Assembly (NCBI GenBank): GCA_025642075.2
Contig: JAODUO010000061.1
Span: 395,001-459,000 of the forward strand
Length of the DNA stretch: 64,000 bases
From: Ridgeia piscesae
Taxonomy: Eukaryota; Annelida; Polychaeta; Sabellida; Siboglinidae
Direction: 5' to 3'
Below, in pieces: positions 14,101-25,920 of this stretch. The notes beneath the pieces were generated by a model. That model did not search any database. It saw nothing but the letters and a program-made list of their open reading frames with translations, and was not told the DNA's origin. Position numbers and translations under genes: made by a program. The stretch's first letter is position 1; each line of letters starts with the position of its first letter.

Positions 14101-16838
14101 AATCCTGGGCTCTCGTACAGGATTCAAACTGTCAGCATTTGTGGTCATGTGATTTAAAACATGTCTAAAATGCTTCGTGAAAATCCCCCATTTGGAAGTT
14201 ACTGTGAACATTGTTTATATTCATGGTCGAATGTGGGTCTCAGTCATTGGCCAATGTTCCCACAAAATCGATGTATTCAGATTAATTGAAGTCACATAAC
14301 TTTTTCACAACATTGAGAATTATGTGTACTCTGTTTTATATTCTGTAAAAGCGTGATAGATCATTTGGCTTACAGAATCATCACAAACAGTTGACAACTA
14401 CTGTTTATATAAGACCCACATCATAGGTAGAAAATCCTGGAAACTGGTAGATAAAGATGTTAAATGTGCCGTGTAATCTAATATATACACCTGCAACTAC
14501 ATTAACCAGTCACTGATGCTTTACAGCTGCTTCCTTTGAAATGTGTTCTTTAGGGACAGTCATTGCTACCACAGCAGGAGGCTGTGACATATTGTTGAAA
14601 TAAGGTACTCATAACTCCTTCACCATTCATCTGACTAACTCTTTCCAGCCAGAATCGAGTCTCCGAGTCAGCCATTGCCAACAGATGGTGTTCCACAGAA
14701 CAGATTGTCCTACCCATTGGTGAAGCAGTTCCTTCATCAAATCTGTTCATCCCTGCCTAGATAAACATATCCAGATGGCTTCCTTGATTCAGCCTGTCAG
14801 TCTGTCTCTAAGTTCTACATCATCTCAGCGTTTCACGCCATTATTTCTCTCTTATCGCTAGAGCGTTTGTGTAATCTCAAACGGGATGGTTCATCAAACA
14901 CGATGGTTCATCAAATACATTTGCTGAAAGGATAAATTACTGTATAAAGTGCATCAATGAGGATTATATTCAGATGCAACTGACAGTTCATGCCAGATGA
15001 TTTAATCTTTCTTTGTAGCTCAGATTTGGGTCGTTTTAACATAAAGCTGACATCTGGCATTATTGTTGGCTTGTCATACTGAGTGACAGAAATGACAGAA
15101 CAGACAACCTATGGCTGTAAATAACCGTGACGTCATGAGTTCACGACACCAATGTTTTTGTCACTTTTCTTTTGCTGTCATTATGGGACTGCACAGCATA
15201 GTTGAAATGTCTCACTGTGGTTCTTTCACAGTTAATGTCGTTCTGATCGACATATGACAGCCCTTTAATTAGCAGGCATAGAGCAACCTGCACTAATGGA
15301 AAGTGATACCAAGGCTGTGGTAAAAAACTGTCGCTAGTGACCTTTGGCAGTTAATGAGAGGCAATGACAGCCGTCACAATAGAGGCTTCTGAAATCTCTG
15401 CATAGAAGATTGTTTATGGTTCATCACAGGGTATTCACATGGTTCAGCAAGACTTACATCCCCACTGCAGTATTTTCTATGGCGTTCAGTGTTAGTTGAA
15501 TGGTTCAGTGCCCCCTTTCATGATCACAATAGTTCTTGAACTTGGAGCAGAAGTTGGCAGCCTTTTCATCCTTCCCAGTACTCTGATTCAACCCATGTAA
15601 GGTGACACTTCACACATGTGCGTTGTTTTATTCATGGTGTAGGTTTACTAGAAGCTTTATACAAATAATATAACTGAGATTATATAGCAAGAGCAAGAAA
15701 GTTTTTGGTGATATCTTACTTTAAAATCACAGTTAAATGTGTAGTTAAAAAGGTATTTTCCTGTTACAAAAGTGAACAATGCAGATCCACATCTTAGGCT
15801 TCTTGTAACTGAGTGAGTACAAGTGCAAAATACTTAATTCTACTGTTTCATAAGTTATACTACCAATTGTCGGATCACAGCATGCACACATATAAAAAGT
15901 TTGACCACAAAACACTTAGAAAGGCGTGACATTGAGCAAGAGGCATATAATTCACACACCTGGGGTATGACACCCTCGGCTCATACCTGTCTCACGAATT
16001 GTGATTAATGTCCGATTCTGGTCTGTGTCAGTTCAGTGCTATCGCTCATCTTAGGGAGGCATCACATCAAGGCAAGGCAGTCTGCTCTCTCCCCTTTGGT
16101 TCAGGATCATATCTTTATTTACATATCAGAAACTCACTCAGGGTCACTGGATACCATTTGGTGGTGATATATTGATCTCGGTCGGTACAGACGCATTGCA
16201 TACTGTGCAACAAGTGAGTGTTGATATTTCTAACATGTGCAATACAATTTTAATGTAATACAGATATGTAGAGTTCAGCGTTCGCGCATGAGTAGTTTAA
16301 TTAAAAAAGTGCACAACAGGTTTGTTGTATTCTTTGTGCTTAAAGGTAAAAACTGTACAGACCTAAAGTCTTACTGATATTGTACAAATCAGCTGGAGCT
16401 ATCAGCGTGAACCTGTTTGATGGCATTAACTGCCACGTTGCTCTATATCCAGCCACAACAAACACCTCACTGTTTATAATGCACTGTACTCGCATGCATG
16501 CATGCTTGCTTGAAGGTGTATTAGCTCAAGTACTTATAAAAATAGCCTAAACACCCAGCTATAACAGCTGTACCCTTGACAGCTATTTTGATTGTGAAAA
16601 AGTAGAGCATTTATAATGCACCAATAATCAATATATGCCACATTATTGATGTGACGAGACATTTCTGTGACATTGTGGGTGGTCTCTCATGTTCACGGAT
16701 TCCAGAAAAAAATTCTTGTGGCTCAAGGCCCCCAATCTGTTCATGATAGGAGACAATTTTGATCCAAAATGACTTCAAAAAAACACAGCCAACATCATTA
16801 GGTACAGTTGCCAAGTGCTATCTGTCCTACTCTGTGGG

Positions 16839-17160
16839 GTGCGGTGGCCATGCTGTAGAGTGCCAGACTGTCAATCGAGGGGATGGTGGTTCAATCCCAC
16901 CTACCTCCATTTCGAAACTTAGGCTCATTCACCCCACAATTGCCTGTGCCTTTTGGAAGAGACACTAAAAGCTGGTGGTCCCTTCTATCTGGTGATTATG
17001 CCAGGGGAAGTAAAAGATCCCACACAGGGGGTAAATGTGTAACCTGTAGTGGACTCACTAATTCTAGAGAGAAGGACAACTCCTGCGTTAGCCCAACGTT
17101 TTTGGTCTGTTTGGGGGTAAACCACCTAAGACCCTAGTCACCATTACGACAGTGATTCTG
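16839..17160 (+). mobile_element. tRNA-derived SINE candidate
   Basis: The left end looks like a tRNA gene: an A-box-like TGGCCATGCTG (16845-16855), an intervening AATCGAGGGGATGG, and a B-box-like GGTTCAATCCC (16888-16898), at about tRNA spacing. It is followed by roughly 250 bp of unrelated body ending near ACGACAGTGATTCTGG. A head of this type plus a unique body is the usual layout of tRNA-derived SINEs in invertebrate genomes. The head lacks clean acceptor-stem pairing, so it is not a functional tRNA gene. Target-site duplications were not identified, and no second full copy is in the window. Confidence 0.6.
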
Positions 17161-17896
17161 GTAAGTAGGTGGAACAACAGTGATTACTTTTGCCCACAGT
17201 ATGCGTTGCTGGCAACAGTCCTACCCACTCACTATACAGGATTCTTATAATGTGCTTTTGGACATATACAGGCTTCTGGGTGTAAGTAGATTTTGAAAGG
17301 CTCTGAGACTACCCCCTTAATAATGTAGACATTCCAAGTGTAATCAGTATTCACCGAATACCTACACACACCAATTATTGCACAGTCTTAAGCTAGGTAC
17401 ACCTGGATACGGGTGAGCGATTTGCTGCTATGTGGCTGTACAAAATCAGCCAGGCTTCAGTGGCCACCAGGAGATGCCGGGGGATTTCACACGAGAGTTA
17501 CATACATCCAACTAACAACATTGTTCACATAATATGTTAACTATGTTGACAGGGTCACAAACAACTTGAAACAAAAGCAAGTAGTTTGGTATCACTTACG
17601 GTAGAATGTCTTATAATTTCAGTGGGTGCATTGTCGTCATGGAGTTGTGTATGCTGAGTGTGGTGTTTGTAAAGATGTTTCAAAGAAAGTGACTGGAAGA
17701 TACACACAATACTATAATGTTATGATAATCTTGGTGGTGCTATTAGCTGCACAGTGAAATGGGTGGTCTGGTTATATTCTCATAATAATTGTTTACTATA
17801 GGATGGACTTCAGTAGCAACCACAATGTTATGTGTATGATTAATAAATCTTTATTAATATTTGTATGCAGCCATCGTCAGTTACAATGTAGCATGC

Positions 17897-17944
17897 ATGT
17901 ACACACACTCGCACACACACACACACACGCACGCACGCACGCAT

Positions 17945-17981
<37 letters not shown>

Positions 17982-17993
17982 TGCACACACACA
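17897..17993. repeat. CA / CGCA microsatellite
   Basis: CACA runs are interrupted by an ACGC block and GCATGCGC. Length is about 95 bp. Confidence 0.95.
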
Positions 17994-20900
17994 GATATTT
18001 GCATGCACAGTTTTGCACACATAAACATGTGTCTTCTTTGTTTAAGATTCACAATTAAGTGACAACACACAATTTTTAAATGTAAAATTTACATTTGTAC
18101 AGATTATACAATGTCAGCCACACAAACTGGACTGCACTTTTATGTTCATGCATTGACAGTGTTAAATCAAACTGCAATAATTATATTTATAGCTGTTATT
18201 TGCCATCAACAACTTTCTACTTTTTTAGCCATGTTAGCGGTTGTGACATGCACTCCCCAGGCTGACCATTACAGACTGTTGTGGTGGTGTTAAGTTTCCA
18301 CACACCCACACTAATAATAGTCACATAATTGACAGCCAACTTTGCACTCCAATGTTGACAGCGTTGACAGCTGTCTCGTGGTTCAGTGGTTTTATCCACT
18401 GTGCAGCACAGCCCTACTAAGTACATAGAACACAGTGCTAGTGTAGACTGCTGTCCCAACATGTCTGGAACGTATGAAATAACATATTATTCTGTTCATC
18501 ATGTCTTGAAGTCCTGCCTGTTTGTTAGATTATTAGTAACATACCCAATCCTACCTCAAATGCTATGTTATTAGTGTTAGTATTACTGTTGAGTGACAAG
18601 ACAAATATGAGACACACATGAAATATGTGCAGTATAATGTTACTCACGCATATTCACCGTGAGTACAATATAACGTCTAGCCTGTGTTTTACATTTAGTT
18701 TATTTCAATGAGTATTGATTATGATACAAATTTTATGTACCTAGATATGAGTTTCTAACATGTATGAATGAAATGTTCAAGAAGGCAGGAGTGTTACATT
18801 TTTACAAAATTGTAGAGTTTAATTCACTGAGACTAGATTGCACTAATAGTCTATTAATGTAATGTAATGGTAAGTGTGATATATATTTTAGAGTATGGAA
18901 TGATTTTCCAGCAAATGTCTTAGTTGTTTTGTAATAATAATAATGATTTATAGTGTTAGCTAAGTGCCATCAAATGGTGTAAAGAACACCAACAATACAC
19001 ATTACATACGGCACACACTCGACTTGTCCTGCGAAACATTAAAAACAGTTTCTGTACATGATTTAACTTCAATAAATTCCTAAGAGCATTAGTCACTCAC
19101 AGCATGTGTGACTGTATGTGATTCCTCCCACTGATTCCTGTCATTAGCATTCGATCTAAACGACGATGACACTTCCTCTCTGTCATGTGGTTGACATGTC
19201 ATGAAAAATTACCACCACCTCAATACAGCCCTGTCACCAACACAACTCACACCTGTCCAGGTGCCTCAAAGGATGTCACAAAAGCACTCAAGGAGACTGA
19301 GTCAGTCATATGTTGACAAGTGAATTTATCGTTTTCTGTATTGTTGACAGTCGACCGATCAACACCTCAGCTCCATATTGTGTTGAGATCTTTCATTGAC
19401 CAATTACACTGTGTTCCAGTAACGTTCGCATCCAAATGTCATCGATATTTACTCTCGTTATCCTGCTTATTGCTGTGTACCCCCATAAGAATTCCCTTTT
19501 TTTCTTTTCAGTTTTTCTCTTTAACTGCCAAATTTATGGTTCATTTATATTAATGAAATGCAGATGCACTGCTAAAAAGCCATATTTTATGATCCCGTTT
19601 TGCACATCAATCTACCTTTTATTTGTATTTAAATCTGATATTTGAATTTCATAGAAGGGGTCTCTTTGGACCACTGGGTGTATGATATATGCGGCGTGAA
19701 TCATTGAATCTAACTGGTGTCACCTACATAACAGATTTGCCAAAACTTATCTTATTCGTCATTATGTATAATCTGCTTTGATATCATAATTGCCATATTC
19801 AAATAGTTTTTGTAATATGAAATCTTAAATTTAAGCATTTCAACAACATATTCATGTAATCATGATAAATCCTATTGAAGTATTATGTCCACATTAATTT
19901 ATTATAAATCTTAACCTTCCTCCAGAACAGAACATAAAACAATTCCAGGGGGCAAATAAAGCAAATCTCTTCTGAGCATATTGTCAAAAGTATGTCCATA
20001 ACACAGGCATTATATTCATTAGTTCATTGAGCCATATACTAAGCTATTGAAGCATTAACCATTAGAATGAATCAGTAGCCATGGGCCATGGCTGTATTAT
20101 AGGGGCTACTGATAAGTATATGGGCCATTGATGTAACTGCACTGTTTACAACACAGCCTCTTCCAACTTTCTCGGACCCCATTAGTTTGGTCTCTGAAAG
20201 AACACCTTGCGATCCGATGGAGTAACGAGAGAATAATTTAGCCATTGCGACAAGCCCTATGTACAGCGCCTGTAGAGAGAATGGCGTTTATGATTGCATC
20301 ACGGAGAATGTCTCATTGTGAGCGCTGCCCCCTGAGTTATAGGGTGGTGTAAGAGTTAGGTGGGACGTTCAGGCAACGTGTGGTGGTAAATCGAGTGTGC
20401 ACAAGTAACAAAGCCAGGAATGGGGGGACCTGTGCACTGGTCTGTTTATGTTGACTGAGGCAAAGATGGCACTGGTAACACGCTTGCTGTCTCGTCTCAT
20501 TTTTAATGGCATGCATAGATCACTGCAATTGTTACGGAGATTGCTTTTTCGACATGATTACAGGGCCCAGTCATTTAGTGATATCTTTATTATTACATGC
20601 TTCATCTGCATGACCATTGAACAGACAGTGTCTCCAGACATTTCTTTCTTGACATTTGCAGTATTTAGCTCTAGTGCTGTGTCTTCCTTTATACATTTCT
20701 TAACGTAAAGACAGATTTTATAGAGTGCAAAACATTTCCAATGAAAATATTAATTAATTTTATTTCTCAAATGCATATAAAATGTGCTTTTCATTCAAGC
20801 ATTCAGCAGAATAAATGACTGCAGACAGCGGCACACATGTAGATGTAGCATGAGAAGTGAATTTTGAAAGCTGACACCGGTAATGATTATGCGAAAGCCC

Positions 20901-21225
20901 TCCAGGAAACTGACTGCTTCATTAGAGCAACAAAGCAGTTTATCATGCTTTGTTGCTTGCTCAAATATTAAAATGTGATCTTCTACGGTCACGAGGTCTT
21001 AATAGCTGTTATTGGTCATTTGCATTCACCACTGAAATAAAGTTACACATGATTAAGCATCATTTTAAAACCATGACGATCAAATCATTCATTTGAAGAG
21101 TTTCAAATGAAACGTGACAAGTGTTTTATACACCACTTGTACATTTAAGATAATGGCTCAGAAACGTGAACATCTCAGCAATATATCATCATCATGTCAA
21201 TTGAGTATGGCATACAATATGGCTC

Positions 21226-21311
21226 ATGGGATAAGATCAAGCATTATTCCCACCATGAGATTAGATCAAGCATTATCCCCACTATGGGATAAGATCAGGC
21301 ATTATCCTGCC
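21226..21311 (+). repeat. 29-bp tandem repeat, 3 copies
   Basis: Units starting at 21226, 21255 and 21284 share ATGGGATAAGATCAAGCATT followed by ATCCCCACC, with a few substitutions. It lies deep in the intron. Confidence 0.8.
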
Positions 21312-22149
21312 AGATTCTTTGCACAATGGTGTTCAATTTCACTAGATCAATTTCAAATTGTGTCCCCTTTTATTGTGTAGTGCATTGGACAATGGCTCCT
21401 AAGTTCTATTCATAAATCATCCATTACTTGGCCAGAATTTGTGCGAACTCAATCCCAGAATTTGCAATAGTCTTAGTTACAATTAAAGTATTGAGTGGCA
21501 TGGTGGATGCTTTTTGTACCTGACTGATACTTAAGACCTGCACTTACAAATATTACACAGCCAGTCCAGGGTTTCAACTACTGTAGGTGTACAAATAGCA
21601 GTCCCTTTGTCAAGTTGAAATTCAACCATTACTGCCTGTTTGGTGAATGATATAATGCTGCAAGGTAAATCATTTTGCTTTTAGGAATTGGCAAGAGTTA
21701 TATCAATTTCATGACCCTAATTAGATGGTTGCACAAGCGTAGCACTGGGAGGTGTCAACATGTTATTGTTAGCGTGATATGCTCCCATTAAATACAGAAG
21801 TTGCTTGATACCACGATTTGGCAACTGCCAGGAATAAGACCTAATTACTAGTTTCTCAAGTATTTACTCCGAAATGATAAATTGCCAGTGTTACCACCAG
21901 AAATGACTTGGGAATTGAGGCGATTCAGAATCTTTGCACTGAGAGATGGTTTACGTTTGCTCCTATTCTGAGGGGAAATACATTTACATTTTGGAGTTGG
22001 CATGACTCTTTTGTATCCCTGATGGATGTGGGAATGTGTAGTTACCCTTTCATGCGAACTGTAGATTATACCGTGTCAGTGAACGAGGGCATATATAATA
22101 CATGTATGTTTTTATTAGAGATAGATTCTAGAACAGTCGTTTGTCGGCA

Positions 22150-22440
22150 CAATGCACATTGTGCACATATAATTTACACACATGTATGTGCACACGGACA
22201 TAACATATGCAGTGTTATGAATATGCACACCACACACATGCATATATGCACACATGTTTGCATGTATAACATGACACCGGCACCCACATACTAAAGACAC
22301 AAACACAGAAACACAACCACATATGTAGCAAACGTACACACACAGATACATGCACGAACACATACGCATGCACACAGATGCACACACACACACAACCACA
22401 AACACATGCACATACACAGAATCATACACTCAACTACTTG
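22150..22440. repeat. Degenerate CA-rich low-complexity stretch
   Basis: A long run of imperfect CACA, ATGCACAC and ACATAC words. The cysteine/valine-rich minus-strand frame across it has no domain and is low-complexity. Confidence 0.8.
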
Positions 22441-23282
22441 ATAAACTCACACATTCATACTTGTATCCTCTGCATATCACACACTGTGACTGGAGCTTCC
22501 CTGATTTGCTCCATCCTTCCTGGTAAGTGGCAACCAAGACTGAGAGCAAACAAAACGACAAGGCTTACACATACAGACTCATTTGAACATAGTATACTTA
22601 CTCCAGCCACCAAACATCAGCCCCCTTAAGCACACTAAATTTCCCACCAGACGAATCAAACAATCACAGTCGTAATCTCCATTGTGTATCTGGACAAGTG
22701 ATCTGTACAGTGTTGACAATATCATTATCGTGTCCTAGGCCTTATGGCTGAGAGCCGAGGCAGTCGGGTGGTCGCAGCGGATGTCAACAAACACTGTCAT
22801 ATTGTTACCCCCTTGCTGGGGTACACAACACAAGTATGTCTCGGACATGTTTCCCAATACACCTGCAGATACCCCGGCAGGTGTGTTTTCTACCTGTGCA
22901 TATATAATGAAATTCACCCACTCCTAGATCAAACTACCTGGGTAAGCACAACTGTTGTCGTCATTAGCTACTTCTGATCTGAAACTCATTCCAGCTGACA
23001 GTGAAATAATTGGGCTAGACATGCACAATTAAAGTTTCCTGGTAAAGCCACAGTGATGTTTTCTTGAACACAACCAATTGGAAGATCAGGGGTCTGTTGT
23101 CCAGGAATGTGTCCAGCACGGAAACACAAAACAAGTGGACCAGTGAAGCATCCGGCCATGCTGCAATTAATGAGTAAAGACTATTCGGATACAAATATCC
23201 ACCGATGTTTATAGCCAGGTATTCATGTACACAACTGAGTGAACTGGAGTGATGTAGAGTGAAAAAATGTGCCCAAATTTTA

Positions 23283-23360
23283 ATGCAGCAGCAGGAATCA
23301 AACCCGAGTTCTCTTAGTCGAGAACCTGAAGCTGCAGTCACAGTACACCACTGTGTATGA
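23283..23360 (-). mobile_element. tRNA-like SINE fragment
   Basis: On the minus strand GTGGTGTACTGTGACTGC resembles an A-box region, followed by CAGGTTCTCGACTAAGAGAA and a B-box-like GGTTTGATTCC. Spacing and word order are those of a tRNA-derived SINE head. It differs from the 16839 element, so it is probably another family or an old copy. No intact tRNA fold is claimed. Confidence 0.5.
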
Positions 23361-24204
23361 GTACAGTTTACAGTAAAACTTGTAAAACAATTTATATATT
23401 TTTAAAATATAAATTTGTGTAACAAAGCAAACACATGCAACATTAGAAATGGTTTGTACCCCAGACTTAGCATGTGGCGGGGTGTTTTGTGATTAGTTGT
23501 TTACTGGCCCCTCTGTTTACAACTTGTGTGGGATTACGCAAGTGATTTAGCCGCCCTTTTATGAATCAGCAGTGGTAGGGTAGCTAAGTGCGATACAAAG
23601 TACCTGGTTGACTCCCGCCCAGCTGTATATAATCACCCACTTAAATTGTGGCTTTTTGACATTTCTATTGTCACAACATCAGCCAGCACAAGGAGGTGTT
23701 TGTTTTTGTACTGCAGTCTCTATTATTAGTATGAGACTGCTATTATTATAATCCGCAAGTCGGGCCAACTAACAACAGCTGTGGTTTGAGTGTTATGTTT
23801 CTTTTGTTTATACAAATAGTTTGATTACTGACAAAAAAATTGTTGTAAAGTTTTAACAGCATCTGATATGTCAAATACAACATCTGATATTGAAAGCATA
23901 TGGAAAGGCAAAGGTGATGCTTGTTATATTGCCAGGTGCATGTTAGTCTGGAGATGTATCTTTAGCTATACGTCATTAAGTACAGGTCAGTTCCTAACTC
24001 ACTCAGACCTATTGAAGGTCGGCTCTATTGATCCATTGTTATGTCTGCAGTGACTGCACAGACTTTTCAGAAGTGCCCAAAATAAACGTCTGACCATTGG
24101 CTCGGTGGCATTAATGTTTGTCATTTCTTAAATAAAAACATGAATATCATCGCAACAAATTGCATTGGGCAGTTTATTTGGTGGCAGTCAGGACTTTATG
24201 CCAG

Positions 24205-24497
24205 ACCAAATTATTGCAAGTCACACATGTTTTGGTGGACACATGGATGTTAACTGTTAAGCCAGTTTACAAACTTTAAAATGTGTCTAATGACCTGAAA
24301 TGGACTACAAACACACATGTGACACCATTTACACTCACTTCTAAGGGTTGACTGACAGTATCTATAGTTTTGGAACACTTTTTTTGCTCCGTCATTTTTT
24401 TACCCATCCACCACTCATCCACCCATATTTCTACCCATCCACAACGGTTTTTACCCATCAAAATTATGGGTGGACGGGTCTCTGCATCAAGCTATGG
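24205..24497 (+). repeat. Dispersed repeat, copy A
   Basis: This stretch is closely similar, with small indels, to 63178-63444. Shared words in the same order include ACCAAATTATTGC, TGTTTTGGTGGA, ACATGGATGTTA, TGTTAAGCCAGTTT, GATGACCTGAAATGGACTA, CCACCCATATTTCTACCC and GGGTCTCTGCAT. Near its end ACCCAT...ATGGGT can form a hairpin. No coding capacity, so it is probably a non-autonomous mobile element of unknown class. Confidence 0.85.
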
Positions 24498-25327
24498 CGG
24501 CAGTTTAAATTTCCATCAACGGTAATTTTATACAGTGAAACCTTTTTGTCATAAAAAAGTTGGGACTGAATTAGGAATGACTATTAATAGACTAGTCTGA
24601 TGACAAAGGTTTCTCGTCTCCTGTCCAGACTAAGCATGTTGTCATGCTTGATGACATCATAAGACTATGCCTCAGTGTCTTCATATCTGTCGGTATGTCG
24701 GTAATCTCATATCACTGATAAAATTCTACACCACAAAGGACTGTGTTGTCTTTCATGGTTGTGCGGATGTTTATCTGTGATTTGATTTGATATGGGTAAA
24801 ACCCTCTGCTGCATATCTTATCTCCTTGTCCACTTCACTCGAGTCAAGTTCACCTTCATGCCGCATGTGTGGTTGTGTATAACAATAATTAATCATCATA
24901 ATAAGATTTTGCAACTATAAAACATTCCAAGAATTGTACCAAGTCGCTACGTATGGGTGCTTTTCTCTGTGAGTGTGAGGAAGACAGCTTGAATGATCAA
25001 AAATAAAAAAGCATAAAATGTCTGTGGTACGTTTTCGCTCCTTGAAGTTTTGCGGTAATCACCTTGCTGTTCATATCACTGTGAATCCATGTACAGTGTC
25101 CAATTTACAGTTTTTCTGACCCAGGTCAATCCTGTCCAAATGGTTTTGGGATATTTAAATTTTATATATTTTTTACAAATCACCTCAACCATCAATTAAA
25201 CACCTATTATTGATACCTTTTTCCGACACGCTCTCAGAGTTTTGCGAAATGAATTGATATTTGATGATGCCACCGGCCCTGGTGTGATGACCACCTGTTC
25301 TGATGATGTGTGTTTATCTCCTTCCAG

Positions 25328-25441
25328 AACTTGGGTGCGGAAGTAGACTCGAGGATTGTGAAGCTCGTGTCGACTCCTTGCAGGTTGAAAGATGGCACCC
25401 CAGATCCTGCGGATCACCGAGCACTCCTCTCACAGAACCAG
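25328..25441 (+). CDS. shot/MACF1: Spectraplakin exon: plakin domain, spectrin repeat 4
   Basis: A 114-nt, phase 0/0 exon (38 residues), N-L-G-A-E-V-D-S-R-I through R-A-L-L-S-Q-N-Q. The acceptor is tctccttccag and the donor gtaaac. The fragment L-K-D-G-T-P-D-P-A-D-H-R has the loop character seen between helices B and C of plakin-domain repeats, where plectin has a proline-containing loop. It continues directly into the 30833 exon. Identity is by pattern and order rather than a search. Confidence 0.82.
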
Positions 25442-25920
25442 GTAAACACTCCACCAGACAATCTTGTCCACAGTTTGCACTGATACGCCACAGATGGCTG
25501 GATGCAAGCGATGTGAACTGGGGCATGAACACTGATAGCTGAGTGAAACAGATAACCAGGAGCAGGCCCTGAGCTGCTTGGTTAGAGAGAGCAGACTAAA
25601 TTGACACTGGTTTCTGTGTGTCTTTAGTTGCGTCGTTCTAACCCAACAGAGATGGGTGCTTTCTTACTTGTATGTGTCATAGCAGTAATAAGTAGTGTCT
25701 CCCGAATTATCATAACTTCCTCCAAGATTACGTAATTTTTATAGCAGTAATAACACCATATCAAGAGAATTGTCATTTCCTCAAAAACTATGTTGTAACC
25801 TGAAGATAGTTTGTTTTGAAAAAGGATGGCCCCATAATGTTTTTCAAGTGAAGTGGACATTTAAAAAATAGATGAGAGTCCACATCCTTTCAAACATTAG
25901 TAGAATATACATTGTGTATG

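Larger units (their letters stand above)
10090..25327 (+). other. 15-kb intron
   Basis: CpG-poor DNA with no recognised exon. It holds a 32-bp x 3 tandem repeat (11036-11126), a tRNA-derived SINE candidate (16839-17160), a CA/CG microsatellite (17897-17993), a 29-bp x 3 repeat (21226-21311), a degenerate CA-rich stretch (22150-22440), tRNA-like fragments (23283-23360 and about 23565-23620) and one copy of a dispersed repeat (24205-24497). Open frames are short and unconvincing. Confidence 0.75.

Noticed and set aside
16839..16910. Functional tRNA gene
   Set aside because: Promoter-like boxes are present, but I could not pair a proper acceptor stem or anticodon arm; a SINE head fits better.
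23565..23620. Second + strand tRNA-like element (TAGCTAAGTGC ... GGTTGACTCCC)
   Set aside because: The A- and B-box-like words are only about 25 bp apart, too close for a tRNA, so at best a deleted SINE relic.
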